This document shows positions 11,301 to 18,719 of a stretch of DNA of 64,000 bases, in pieces. The notes beneath the pieces are model-generated. The model had not been told where the DNA came from and ran no database searches. It saw only the letters and a program-made list of their open reading frames with translations. The DNA lies in NCBI GenBank assembly GCA_965246905.1, contig CBDFFZ010000021.1:81122-145121 (forward strand). The letters run 5' to 3'. A program made the translations under genes and the position numbers. Origin of the DNA: UBA1952 sp965246905. GTDB taxonomy: Bacteria; Bacteroidota; Bacteroidia; Chitinophagales; Chitinophagaceae. Position 1 is the stretch's first letter, and the number at the start of each line of letters is the position of its first letter.

Positions 11301-14300
11301 ATGGTTACAGATGCACATGCCGTAGTTACAGAAAGGAGTGAGATAAATAATGAGCTCAATGCAGTTGTATATGTACCATTCCCTGAGCTTAGCATTAGCA
11401 ACATCAGCCCATCGGCAACTAACCTGGTTACGGGCACACAGATGAATTTCTCTGCGCAGCTACACAATACAGGCAGCAGCGCCGGAGCCTTCCATGTCAA
11501 GTTCTATGCGGATGGGGTGCAAATAGGCAACGCAACCAATGTAAGCGGACTTAGTGCCAATACCAATGCTATGGTCGTGTCAAATGCTTATACTGTTCCT
11601 GCCGGCGGTTGCCCTATCGTAATCACGGCTGTAGCGGATGCAGATCTTGCGGTTACTGAATTCGATGAATCCAATAATACTACGTCGTTTAATCTTGCTA
11701 CAGACTTGACCGCAGGCGTTGGGTGCTACCGGACCGGCTCTTCATGCAGCCCGTATGTTGCCGTGAAAAATATCCCAACGCATTTCGGCACGGTAGTTAC
11801 TAATACCGGCACCCGCGATGCCGGCGTAAATGTGGTTTCCTTCTCGTACAATGGCAACCTGATTGGCAGTGATAATATCCCTGCAATCGCTGCCGGAGCA
11901 GAAGTAAATACAGGAGTGGATTATACCTTCACTGCTGCCGGTACTTATGTGATCAATTTGCTCGCAGATACAGCAGGCAATATTTGCGAAGCTTCTGAAA
12001 GCAACAATACCGGTGCTATTTATGTAACGGTACTTGAAGGCCTGCCGGATCTGGAAATCCTTTCGCAGCATATCTCTCCAAGCAACCTGAATCCTAATCC
12101 AAACCAGACTGTAAGTGTTGTTGCCTCAGTATTCAATAAAGGCACTCAGAAGTCTAAGCCTTGTAAGGTTCGTTTCTTTGTAGATGGAGTACAGTTGGGC
12201 GCAGACGTAACCCTTGATACGCTTTATCCGGGATTGGACACCACAGTGGCGGCAACCGCAACTTATTCATCTGCTACAGTTGGCCCTAAAATATTTAAGG
12301 TGAAAGCCGATGCGCTCGATGATAATATTGAGCTCGTGGAAAACAATAACGAAGCCACACGTGCTATCATCGTAGGCGGTGCGCCCGATTTTGCGCATAG
12401 CAAGAATGAAGCCATCACCTTCTCTAAGTCAGGTTTCCGGAAAGGGCAAACGATCACGATACGTAACTATATCCGCAATTATGGCGGCGACAATGGTACC
12501 GCGTACCTGAAGTATTTCATCACGAATAATGCTGGTGTACGAACTCTTCTGGATAGCGTTCAGTTTACGCTCAACTCAAATGACAGCGCGCGCATAGTAA
12601 AAACGTGGAATGTAAATATGGTGGGCAACGGGCGGATAACTACAGAGATCGTGCATAGCAATCCGCTGGAGTTCGATCAGTTCAATAATATAGATAGCCT
12701 TGACTTTATATCCGGCCCGGAGTTGAATATAACTTCGCTGAATGCTGCAAGCGATGTGATCTGTGAGCATTCAACCCTGAATATCGGCTACAGCATTGTA
12801 AAGGATGGCCAGCCGGTAACCTACGAGTGGTATCATAACAATGCAACCACCGGCAATACTTCTGCGACTATGTTCAGCCTGGCAAATGCGGCGCTGAGCG
12901 ATGCTGGCAATTATGTACTGCGTGCTACGGATTCTTTCGGAACAGAAGAATCACCGGTAAAAACGATTACCGTTAATCCGGTGCTCATTCCCACTGTTTC
13001 CATTGTTGCAATGCCGGGCACTTCGATCTGCGCGGGCAACTGGGTTAAGTTTGTAGCCACGCCGGTAAATGGCGGTCCTGTTCCGGTTTACCAATGGAAG
13101 AAGAATGGGGTGAATATTACCAATGCCGGCAAAGCGATCTTCATTGATTCCTTAGTTGCGAACGGCCAGCAGATAACCTGCGAGCTTGTAAGTAATGCAC
13201 CATGCACTTCAACTGCGCCGGTAGGTAGCAATACGCTTACCATGACTGTTGCCGGCCTCAGTTCCGGCCTTGCATCCAATGCTTCCCAAACCAATGATAA
13301 TGACTCCGGGATGCTCTTCAATTATACGGATAATAGTTGTCATCTCATTGCGACGGTAAGCACCGATTCCCTTACCGATCTCGGACAAACAACGGCCACA
13401 ACAGTATTAAGCCCGGTGTTTAATGGTTATGTACAGCGCTCTGTGGAGATCACGCCTACCAATAACCTGCCTGCAACGGTGAAGCTTTATTTCCTGCAAT
13501 CTGAGTTTACGGATTATAATACTTCGGTTGGTGCATCACAACTGCATCTTCCCGCAAGCAGCACAGATATAGCGGCAACCAGCAATATTGTGATCTACCA
13601 GTTTCATGGACTGCCATCGTCCGGCACTACCGGCCCCGGTGGCCAGTATAATGCTAATAATGTAACACGGATTCCTACTTCAGCCATTACCAAGCTTTGG
13701 AATAATGCTTTGGGCTATTGGGAGATCAGCTTCCCTGTAACGGGTTTCTCCGGTCACTTTCTGAAGGCTGAAAGCCAGGTACCGCTTGCTATCCGCCTCG
13801 GTGATATCAGCGCATTGAACAAGGAAGCCGTCAATGAAGTGCGCTGGAATACGCTTACGGAAAATGCAGGAGCCTATTTTGAGCTGGAGCGGAGCACCAA
13901 TGGTAAAGACTTCGGCCGCATCGCACGCATAGAATCAAAAGGCAAGGCATCGGGCTACGTGTATGAAGATGTACAACCTGTAACCGGCACAAACTACTAT
14001 CGCCTGCGGATGTATGAAAGCAACGGCAGAAGCGGGCTGAGCAAGGTTGTTACGGCTGCGGTGAAACAAGGCAGCTTTGCTATGGAAGCTTTTCCTAATC
14101 CTGCGAAAGATATGCTGAATGTAACAACCCACGGTGCCGGTTATGGCAGCAAGCTACGCCTTACTGATATAACCGGAAATGTGATCCAGAGCATTGAGCT
14201 GAATGCCAACAATGCTGTTATTGATATCAGCGGGCTTGCATCAGGTATCTACTTCTTAAAATATAGCGATGATGCGCATCAGCAAACAATTAGGGTGGTA

Positions 14301-14309
14301 AAAGAGTAA
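5397..14309 (+). CDS. Giant multidomain T9SS-secreted surface protein
   Basis: A 2970-residue protein. The signal peptide ends near SAQ (residue 32); ATG 5409 is an equally good start. Domain order, with approximate residues: four repeats opening EYFFDxDPGxGxG (37, 115, 191, 268), each ending WSHYQ or WGHYQ; a LamG/concanavalin-like domain (341-517); five Ig-like repeats with QWKKNG or QWRVNG (707-1158); a PKD-like domain (1160-1227); two ASH-type 'choice-of-anchor' domains (SYNFGNV at about 1235, NYDFGNV at about 1338); five or six CARDB-like domains (1563-2439); two more Ig-like domains (2443-2619); a fibronectin-like segment (2798-2887); and a T9SS type A sorting domain (FPNPAKDMLNV to IRVVKE, 2895-2970). 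No catalytic domain is evident, so an adhesin or matrix scaffold is likely. A 6-bp hairpin follows the stop. Confidence 0.93.
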   Translation: MPHFMRLISTYLKALLCVLFTGFIGAGNASAQVATFEYFFDADPGFGNGTPVTTGFTPGNTVNFSMSLPANGLVSGFHELFFRARTASGLWGHYQAQPVYVTSITAGNGEVTAAEYFFDADPGVGAGHPIAVTQGAIVNQSLLIPVTGLGSGFHQLCMRVKNTNGTWSHYQSRAIYISTVSTGNGDIAGAEYFFDTDPGVGNGTALSLNTGTVVNQNVMIPVAGLPTGFHQLYIRTRNTSNSWSHYQSRSFVITSVANAVARKIAGAEYFIDADPGVGAGTAIPINPPGDTINQTFTLSIPSGLSGGTHTLVVRVKNEQGQWSHYQTQTFVEKKAAPGSGYALSFDGSNDYADAHYSVAGQPNTFTYEMWVKPASSISIVPQAASGSYGTSGQQYVVKPMYITTGNDAGMGISVGTNGIQVFEHSNGYLPALLSWSGTINNWTHIAVVYNNKQPLLYVNGVLVASGLTSSRSNIYPYSIDNASEIGRGDYGYYNGKMDELRIWNTALSQSEIRDWMCKKLKTSHPEYASLAGSFNLDEGAGTSAYDDFYGGKLTLNNGAAFETSGAAIGNTSAHSYAGATATATLAHPTRGDALTATLTAGLADGIQVYCVADTPNNRVGTTCLGDNFGYFGVFAVNGTAPEYTAVYNYTGLPAAGIDEYLTKIYKREDNSAATWIDAAGALDTASNTDTVTGTPRGEYIVSNSVVTPTVSVTANPAIAVCAGTHVVFTASITNGGTAPVYQWKKNGVDISGATGATYTDSTMLNGEIISCALVSNSYCANPATANSNSFTAVISTSLIASLTIAPAPGSTICAGTQVTFTATPVNGGTAPVYQWRVNGIATGGNAPTFTSTSFANGDVVTCDMAGNAACAGPATAYSDTVIMTVNPVLAPTITIASNAGSAICSGTSVTFTATITNGGTTPIYQWKKNGNDVGTNTASYIDNALADNDVITCMLTSNALCGSPLVVTSAPVNMTVSSSAAPTIVISSSAGSTICTGAPVTFSAAITNGGTTPGYAWKKNGSTVSSGTDYTTTGLANGDTITCVLTSSASCAVTATALSDTIVMTVNPYATPGVSITASPSNIACAGTNVIFTATPVNGGTSPSFQWKKNGVNVGGNSTIYADNTLATGDSVTCEITSSLMCASVPSATGNTVTMTINPLPVVSAGPDQTILRGSSVALMATGGITYSWSNGDTTATTIVSPLNTADYVVTATNAAGCANKDTAMVMVNFSSLAVSTGSYNFGNVVLNTTATTNITITNNGTFSETVSGVLVGAPFASAFTSQTIAPNATLTVPVSFTPTGLLIYQQTMDITTSTGTFNVVLDGKGVNAAPAWTVAASNYDFGNVAINDSISHTFQISNTGNVPLTISSVTSNSVVFPAAAFNNTIAVGGSVFIEVKFKPTAITGYTGLINILSTTAGLAPLVVNVSGNGYVPGAHPQLTFVAAAPYNGTSGVDKTVAPSGTFNYRIVYKNISNTAPMAGFPKVGIDLNGDGDFIDAGEGMYSMSKIGTGTNWMNGETFTYTQNLSIGTTYGYRFSATDSLGNTAIAVNTAYVSGPLVTNQGLDLAIYANDITFSNNNPAVGQQFTVSAVVHNNSPYTASNVPVRFYKDSVFLTSTVLPFIGANTTATITQNFSFAPDGFYPIKVWIDSANTLAENNPLNNYAIRPVIVGNFSIPGAIGTTRTANTQSCPEPAVSISGTATYSGLNLVGNPPALGATVTVQIANGPTLVTNTVTGGNWSVYYSGLGCGVPYSYTVTVTDYTLTGTTGSAVFTAPCQSCGSSTGNDYPVHFSDGVAGGCIKENLPFNYAVSFTNHCNHDTLHNDTTKVFVDNVLTYTHTTATINPCIVTSYSDAFTLATGNHTMSYTNVFYDTAGRHETIGSSVINVELNLPDLSLGYFSQTGSTSFSVRDIDGVCVDAGAHKILLYDSLSGNAPVLLDSFAVAAIGGQSYQTWNYNNPALQMGYHYLKMVTDAHAVVTERSEINNELNAVVYVPFPELSISNISPSATNLVTGTQMNFSAQLHNTGSSAGAFHVKFYADGVQIGNATNVSGLSANTNAMVVSNAYTVPAGGCPIVITAVADADLAVTEFDESNNTTSFNLATDLTAGVGCYRTGSSCSPYVAVKNIPTHFGTVVTNTGTRDAGVNVVSFSYNGNLIGSDNIPAIAAGAEVNTGVDYTFTAAGTYVINLLADTAGNICEASESNNTGAIYVTVLEGLPDLEILSQHISPSNLNPNPNQTVSVVASVFNKGTQKSKPCKVRFFVDGVQLGADVTLDTLYPGLDTTVAATATYSSATVGPKIFKVKADALDDNIELVENNNEATRAIIVGGAPDFAHSKNEAITFSKSGFRKGQTITIRNYIRNYGGDNGTAYLKYFITNNAGVRTLLDSVQFTLNSNDSARIVKTWNVNMVGNGRITTEIVHSNPLEFDQFNNIDSLDFISGPELNITSLNAASDVICEHSTLNIGYSIVKDGQPVTYEWYHNNATTGNTSATMFSLANAALSDAGNYVLRATDSFGTEESPVKTITVNPVLIPTVSIVAMPGTSICAGNWVKFVATPVNGGPVPVYQWKKNGVNITNAGKAIFIDSLVANGQQITCELVSNAPCTSTAPVGSNTLTMTVAGLSSGLASNASQTNDNDSGMLFNYTDNSCHLIATVSTDSLTDLGQTTATTVLSPVFNGYVQRSVEITPTNNLPATVKLYFLQSEFTDYNTSVGASQLHLPASSTDIAATSNIVIYQFHGLPSSGTTGPGGQYNANNVTRIPTSAITKLWNNALGYWEISFPVTGFSGHFLKAESQVPLAIRLGDISALNKEAVNEVRWNTLTENAGAYFELERSTNGKDFGRIARIESKGKASGYVYEDVQPVTGTNYYRLRMYESNGRSGLSKVVTAAVKQGSFAMEAFPNPAKDMLNVTTHGAGYGSKLRLTDITGNVIQSIELNANNAVIDISGLASGIYFLKYSDDAHQQTIRVVKE

Positions 14310-14322
14310 AGTGAATTAACTC

Positions 14323-14339
14323 TGCCGAAATAATCGGCA
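14323..14339 (+). terminator. Stem-loop after the giant gene
   Basis: TGCCGA, a 5-base loop and TCGGCA form a perfect 6-bp stem 14 bases after the stop codon. The following bases are only mildly T-rich, so it is a weak terminator candidate. It lies between the giant gene and the insertion sequence. Confidence 0.4.
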
Positions 14340-14370
14340 CCAGTTATTTTATCGTCCCGCATTTAAAAAT

Positions 14371-14386
14371 GAGGCTGTCTCAAAAG
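14371..14386 (+). repeat. Left terminal inverted repeat of the IS
   Basis: GAGGCTGTCTCAAAAG matches the complement of the right end at 14 of 16 positions. It overlaps a hairpin (GAGGCTG with CAGTCTC, one G-T pair) followed by a T-run. That hairpin would stop transcription entering the transposase gene from the giant gene. Confidence 0.8.
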
Positions 14387-14501
14387 GGCAGTCTCTTTTT
14401 TTGTGAAAACGGTTTTACGGCGGGGTTTATTCACAAGGCTGCTGTATAAATAAACAGGCTGTAATCCTTTACCAGAAAGGGTTTTGGTTGTAAATTTAAG
14501 A

Positions 14502-16055
14502 ATGGCAATCAAACCGGTTTTCAAGAATTACCAACCCACACAGGCCTTTCTGCTACCGCCCTCACTGGATGAGTTGATTGATGAGCAACACCCTGTTCGT
14601 GTTGTTGCACAGGTGATTGATCAGATAGATATTGATGCACTGATGAAAAAGTACAAAGGCGGTGGTGCATCGTCTTACCATCCGCGTATGTTGCTGAAAA
14701 CACTGGTATTTGCTTACATCAGCAATATCTACAGCAGCCGTAAGATTGAAGCAGCGCTTAAAGAAAACATTCATTTTATGTGGCTGGCAGGAATGAATAA
14801 GCCAGACCACCACACGGTCAACCGCTTCCGCTCTGAGCGCCTGCGCCATGTCTTGCAGGAAGTTTTTTCACAGGTTGTATTGTTGCTTGCGGATGCCGGC
14901 CACCTTTCGTTGAAGGAAGTATTTACCGATGGAACGAAGATAGAAGCCAATGCCAACCGCTACACCTTTGTATGGGGCAAGGCTATTAAGACCAGTCGTG
15001 AACGCATCAAAACCCAGCTCAAGGAACTCTGGGCCTATACCCAAAAGGTAGCTGCGGAAGAGCTGACCGATGATACCCCGCCTGATTTTGATAAGATCGA
15101 TTCCGTTAAAGTAAAAGAGACAATCGATCAGATCAATGAAGCCCTCAAAGATAAGCCGGTAACTAAGGAAGTAAAGGCAAAGCTGAGCTATGGAAAGAAG
15201 AACTGGCCAGATAAGCTGGACCAGTATGAAGCGCAGGAGCAACTGATGAAAGGGCGCAACAGTTATAGCAAGACAGATGCCGATGCCACCTTTATGCGCA
15301 TGAAGGAAGATCATATGGGCAACGGCCAGCTGAAGCCAGGTTACAATCTGCAGGTATCTACCAACAACCAATACATCGTTAACTACAGCATCCACCACAA
15401 CCCAACAGATACGACGACCTTACCTGCCCACATAGATCAACACAAAGAACTTTATAAAGAAATGCCTGAAGTAGTAGTAGCGGATGCAGGCTATGGCTCA
15501 GAGCAGAACTATAATTATCTGGAAAGTAATAAGGTTGAGGCTTACGTAAAGCACAGCCATTTTGATAAAGAGCAAAAGGCATTAGCTTACAGCCATCGTA
15601 AGAATGCAACGAAGGATAAGAAGCCTTTTACAACGGATAAGCTGTACTATAATGAAGTCCAGGATCACTATATCTGCCCAATGGGCCAGGTGATGAATAA
15701 GATATGGGAAGGCGAACAAAGTACACAGGCCGGCTACAAACGAATCATCTCAAAATACAGGGCGCAAAACTGTGAGGGCTGCCCACTGCGGGTTGGCTGT
15801 CATAAAGCAAAAGGCAACCGGACACTTGAAGTATCACATGAGGGGCAAAGACTAAAACGCCAGGCAGTGGAACGACTGCGAAGTGAACAAGGGATAGCTT
15901 ATCGCAAGCAACGATGTCATGATGTAGAACCGGTGTTCGGAAATGTGAAGCAAAACAAAGGCTTCCGCCGGTTCATGCTCAGGGGCAATGAAAAAGTATT
16001 AATAGAAGCAGGCTTATTAGCAATAGCGCACAACTTAAAGAAGAAAGCAGCCTGA
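14502..16055 (+). CDS. IS1182-family transposase
   Basis: A 517-residue DDE transposase from ATG 14502 (MAIKPVFKNYQ); an in-frame TTG at 14484 is a less likely start. The N-terminal helix-turn-helix region includes SYHPRMLLKTLVFAYISN. The acidic triad is suggested by FTDGTKIEAN, VADAGYGSE and DVEPVFGNVK, the EPVFGN motif being typical of this family. A Cys cluster (CEGCPLRVGC) precedes the last acidic residue. Length is full, with no frameshift or stop, so the copy looks active. Confidence 0.92.
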   Translation: MAIKPVFKNYQPTQAFLLPPSLDELIDEQHPVRVVAQVIDQIDIDALMKKYKGGGASSYHPRMLLKTLVFAYISNIYSSRKIEAALKENIHFMWLAGMNKPDHHTVNRFRSERLRHVLQEVFSQVVLLLADAGHLSLKEVFTDGTKIEANANRYTFVWGKAIKTSRERIKTQLKELWAYTQKVAAEELTDDTPPDFDKIDSVKVKETIDQINEALKDKPVTKEVKAKLSYGKKNWPDKLDQYEAQEQLMKGRNSYSKTDADATFMRMKEDHMGNGQLKPGYNLQVSTNNQYIVNYSIHHNPTDTTTLPAHIDQHKELYKEMPEVVVADAGYGSEQNYNYLESNKVEAYVKHSHFDKEQKALAYSHRKNATKDKKPFTTDKLYYNEVQDHYICPMGQVMNKIWEGEQSTQAGYKRIISKYRAQNCEGCPLRVGCHKAKGNRTLEVSHEGQRLKRQAVERLRSEQGIAYRKQRCHDVEPVFGNVKQNKGFRRFMLRGNEKVLIEAGLLAIAHNLKKKAA

Positions 16056-16158
16056 AAGGTTGTTTTTATGTGCTAACAAACTATCATCCTGCATAAACTA
16101 CCTCAACATACGCTGATATTGAAATTATTTCAATAAAAAGAGCCGCCTCAGATTTTGA

Positions 16159-16174
16159 CTTCTGAGACGGCCTC
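16159..16174 (-). repeat. Right terminal inverted repeat of the IS
   Basis: CTTCTGAGACGGCCTC is the complement of the left terminal sequence with two mismatches. It forms the 3' arm of a strong hairpin whose 5' arm, GCCGCCTCAGA, starts at about 16143; there is one mismatch in an 11-bp stem. Confidence 0.8.
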
Positions 16175-16260
16175 TTCATTTTAGAGACAATATTGACTTC
16201 GTTTATAGTATGGCATGAAATTTCATTGCTGGAAATTAGATACACTTCAACGCCCATTCC

Positions 16261-17220
16261 ATGATTATAACCCGCATTTCTGTCATTGCCGTCACGGCAG
16301 TAGCCCTCGCATTAGCATCCTGTACTAATGATACCGGCCCGGCAGGCAAGAGCAAACCTCCTATTTCAAAGGCGAAAGAAACGACTAAGAAAAAAACGGA
16401 CGATGCGCCTGCCACTAAAGCAATTACCTGGCATGCACTCACCAAAAAGGACAGCCTGCGCAAAGCCATTAACACCCTTTATACGCCGGAGCAGCGCTAC
16501 ATTATTTATGCCCTAAACCGGGTAGATGCCGGGAGCAGCAAGCGCCCCGATACGCTCATTGTGCCCGATACGATTATAGGCGATATGCTGGCTTATGCAC
16601 CTTTCCCGGCACAGGCTCCTTTCCTGAAGGATGTGAAAAAGATCGTGTTTTTTGCTTATCCAATACAGGCTTTCGGCGCTTATGAAAATGGTACACTTGT
16701 GCATTGGGGGCCAACCAGCATGGGTAAAAAAGCCACACCTACCCCTACCGGCCTCTTTTTTTCTAACTGGAAGGCCAAAGAGACCATCAGCACGGTAAGC
16801 GATGAATGGAAGCTAAAATGGAATTTCAATATCAGTAATAAGGGCGGGGTAGGCTGGCACCAGTATGCTATGCCTGGCTACCCGGCCTCCCATTCGTGCC
16901 TGCGGATGCTGGAGGCGGATGCAAAATATATGTATGAATGGGCCGACCAATGGGTGCTTAAAGGCACAGACAACCTGCTGGCAAACGGCACACCCACTAT
17001 TGTTTATGGGGTCTATCCATTTGGACATCCAAGGCCCTGGTTCGCACTGCTCACAAACCCCACTGCAAATACTATTACAGTAGAAGACCTCCAAAAGGAA
17101 GTAGAAACTTTTCTGCCAAAGATTATGGCCGAGCAGCAGAAACGGGATGGCGTAGCACCACCACATGAGACAACTGGTGTGGATACGCTGGAAAAAGTCG
17201 ATACGGTTAAGAAAAAATAG
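16261..17220 (+). CDS. L,D-transpeptidase (YkuD domain) lipoprotein
   Basis: A 319-residue protein with an SPII signal and lipobox LASC (Cys21), so it is membrane-anchored outside the cytoplasm. The YkuD domain spans about residues 125-260. It contains the catalytic motif SHSCLRM (Cys213) with His200 and His211 nearby. The family forms 3-3 peptidoglycan cross-links or attaches proteins to peptidoglycan. The ATG lies 86 bases beyond the IS right end, so the upstream promoter region may have been altered by the insertion. The final 30 residues are charged and low complexity. Confidence 0.9.
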   Translation: MIITRISVIAVTAVALALASCTNDTGPAGKSKPPISKAKETTKKKTDDAPATKAITWHALTKKDSLRKAINTLYTPEQRYIIYALNRVDAGSSKRPDTLIVPDTIIGDMLAYAPFPAQAPFLKDVKKIVFFAYPIQAFGAYENGTLVHWGPTSMGKKATPTPTGLFFSNWKAKETISTVSDEWKLKWNFNISNKGGVGWHQYAMPGYPASHSCLRMLEADAKYMYEWADQWVLKGTDNLLANGTPTIVYGVYPFGHPRPWFALLTNPTANTITVEDLQKEVETFLPKIMAEQQKRDGVAPPHETTGVDTLEKVDTVKKK

Positions 17221-17289
17221 GAATTTTCATACTTCGGCGCAATTCCTTTTCTTAAAAAATATTTAGCTTGCGGCGTAATTCCAACAACT

Positions 17290-17772
17290 ATGAAAAAAAT
17301 GCTCACTGCGGCTATCGCTGTCGCCCTGTTTTCTTTTACCGCATGTGGTAAAGGCACCGACAATTCAAAAAAATGCGATCCTGTAGTGACTAAAGCTCCC
17401 GCTGCCGAAATAACCACGCTGCGCGCCTATATAACCAATGCAGGTATCACTGCAACCGAAGATGCACGAGGGTTCTTTTACAAAATTGAAAAGGCGGGCG
17501 ATGCTGCTGCAAAGCCATCCTCCTGTACCAATGTGAATGTTAATTATGCGCTGAAACTTACAGACGGCACTGCAGTTGAATCGGGCGATGGCATTGCCTT
17601 CAACCTTAGCCAGCTTATTGTAGGCTGGCAAGAAGGTATTCCGCTGATCGGTGCAGGAGGCAGGATTATATTGTACCTGCCACCTTCCCTTGCTTATGGC
17701 AGCCAGGCAAGCGGCAAAATTCCGGCCAATTCCAATCTCATCTTTACTATTGATCTGAATAGTATAAATTGA
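17290..17772 (+). CDS. FKBP-type peptidyl-prolyl isomerase lipoprotein
   Basis: A 160-residue lipoprotein with lipobox FTAC (Cys19). The FKBP fold covers about residues 60-160, with VNVNYALKLTDGTAVESGDG, LIVGWQEGIPLIGAGGRIILYLPPSLAYGS and a final LIFTIDLNSI, all normal for the family. It probably assists folding of secreted proteins at the cell envelope. It follows the L,D-transpeptidase by 69 bases and is closed by a perfect 11-bp terminator hairpin. Confidence 0.93.
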   Translation: MKKMLTAAIAVALFSFTACGKGTDNSKKCDPVVTKAPAAEITTLRAYITNAGITATEDARGFFYKIEKAGDAAAKPSSCTNVNVNYALKLTDGTAVESGDGIAFNLSQLIVGWQEGIPLIGAGGRIILYLPPSLAYGSQASGKIPANSNLIFTIDLNSIN

Positions 17773-17790
17773 ACTTCGGTTAATAAAAAT

Positions 17791-17829
17791 AATCCCTGCC
17801 TCGCAAATGATATTAGCAAGGCAGGGATT
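17791..17829. terminator. Convergent stem-loop terminator
   Basis: AATCCCTGCCT (17791-17801) pairs perfectly with AGGCAGGGATT (17819-17829). It sits between the rightward FKBP gene and the leftward small acidic gene and could end both transcripts. Confidence 0.75.
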
Positions 17830-17858
17830 ACTGCTTTGAAGTTAAATTGCGGTAAAAA

Positions 17859-18128
17859 TCATACAGACGTTCCGTCCGCACGTCCTGCATTGCCGGAATT
17901 CGTTCTGGTGGCGTCCCCGGCATCTCCGTCCAGATCGGCTTCAGGATCGCCGTGCATGGCACCTCGCAGGTCTTCAACATTCTGCCCCGGAGTAATACCG
18001 GTACGTTCTGAATTCGCCGTCGGGTCGATGTTATCTTCATTAATATTATAGAGGGATGCGCTGGCATCGCCTGCATCTACATTGCCGGTATCATCGCCAC
18101 GTGGTGCAAAATGGAGGTTATTTTTCAT
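17859..18128 (-). CDS. Small acidic protein, unknown function
   Basis: An 89-residue protein from ATG 18128 (MKNNLHFAPRGDD). It is rich in Asp, Gly, Asn and Ala and shows no signal peptide, membrane segment or known motif. Composition suggests an unstructured or ion-binding protein. The gene begins 29 bases after the GlcG/HbpS-like gene and is probably in its operon. An upstream ATG at 18158 is possible but gives an unlikely N-terminus. I do not recognise the family; coding status rests on operon position and the lack of any better frame. Confidence 0.55.
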   Translation of the reverse strand: MKNNLHFAPRGDDTGNVDAGDASASLYNINEDNIDPTANSERTGITPGQNVEDLRGAMHGDPEADLDGDAGDATRTNSGNAGRADGTSV

Positions 18129-18157
18129 GAGTAATTTTTTTGAAAGATAAATCATCA

Positions 18158-18559
18158 TTAATTAATTGCGCCGGCACCTGCTTCTGCCACCTTCTGATCC
18201 TGCTTTACCGAGCCGCCACTTACACCGATAGCACCGATAATATTGCTTTGGGAATCCTTGAGCAATACGCCTCCTGGAAAAGAGATGAGCCCGCCATTGG
18301 AGAGCTCGATGCCATATAGGTCCTGCCCCGGCTGAGACATCTTACCCAGATCACCACTACCCATGTCAAAATAATTGGCAGTTTGCGCTTTCTTAATGGC
18401 AATGTCTTTTGAACCGAGCCATGCACCATCCATGCGCACGAAGGCAACAAGGTTGCCGCCGCGATCAATCACCGCGACATTCATAGCAACTTTAAGATCC
18501 ATAGCCTTTTCTTTAGCGGCCATGATTGCTTTTTCGGCCTGTTCTAATGTTATGCTCAT
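18158..18559 (-). CDS. GlcG/HbpS-like heme-binding family protein
   Basis: A 133-residue protein of the DUF336 (GlcG/HbpS) family. The signs are the start LEQAEKAIMAAKEKAMDL, MNVAVIDRGGNLVAFVRMDGA, KDIAIKKAQTA, a GGxxLKD segment and the end GAIGVSGGSVKQDQKVAEAG. In Streptomyces HbpS binds heme and acts as an extracellular redox sensor; most members have no known role. There is no signal peptide here, so it is probably cytoplasmic. A small acidic gene follows in the same direction. Confidence 0.88.
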   Translation of the reverse strand: MSITLEQAEKAIMAAKEKAMDLKVAMNVAVIDRGGNLVAFVRMDGAWLGSKDIAIKKAQTANYFDMGSGDLGKMSQPGQDLYGIELSNGGLISFPGGVLLKDSQSNIIGAIGVSGGSVKQDQKVAEAGAGAIN

Positions 18560-18719
18560 TTTGATAGTTGTGTTGATTGGTTGAAATATTCAGCACAGTA
18601 AAATGATGCCGGATTGTGCAGCGAAAGATCCCCCAGCACGTGGCTATGATGTTCCTTACAAAATATTCAATCAGAGATAAGAGTAAACCCTTCGATAAAT
18701 GAATGGTCAATTCAGATGC

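Larger units (their letters stand above)
14371..16174 (+). mobile_element. IS1182-family-like insertion sequence
   Basis: A 1.8-kb element bounded by imperfect inverted repeats: GAGGCTGTCTCAAAAG at 14371-14386 and the complement of GAGGCCGTCTCAGAAG at 16159-16174 (14 of 16 match). It carries one full-length DDE transposase. Each end can also fold on itself: GAGGCTG pairs with CAGTCTC (14371-14397, followed by seven T), and GCCGCCTCAGA pairs with TCTGAGACGGC near the right end. I could not find a convincing target-site duplication, so the outer edges may be off by a few bases. The element lies in an intergenic gap and interrupts no gene. Confidence 0.85.

Noticed and set aside
14355..14370. 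Target-site duplication of the IS
   Set aside because: The bases outside both ends (…TTTAAAAAT and TTCATTTTAG…) are similar as complements but not as direct repeats, so no duplication can be claimed.
14484..14501. TTG as start of the transposase
   Set aside because: The ATG at 14502 gives the usual MAIKPVF-type N-terminus of this family.
18090..18128. RGDD in the small acidic protein as an integrin-type motif
   Set aside because: There is no signal peptide and four residues of this kind are expected by chance in such an Asp/Gly-rich chain.
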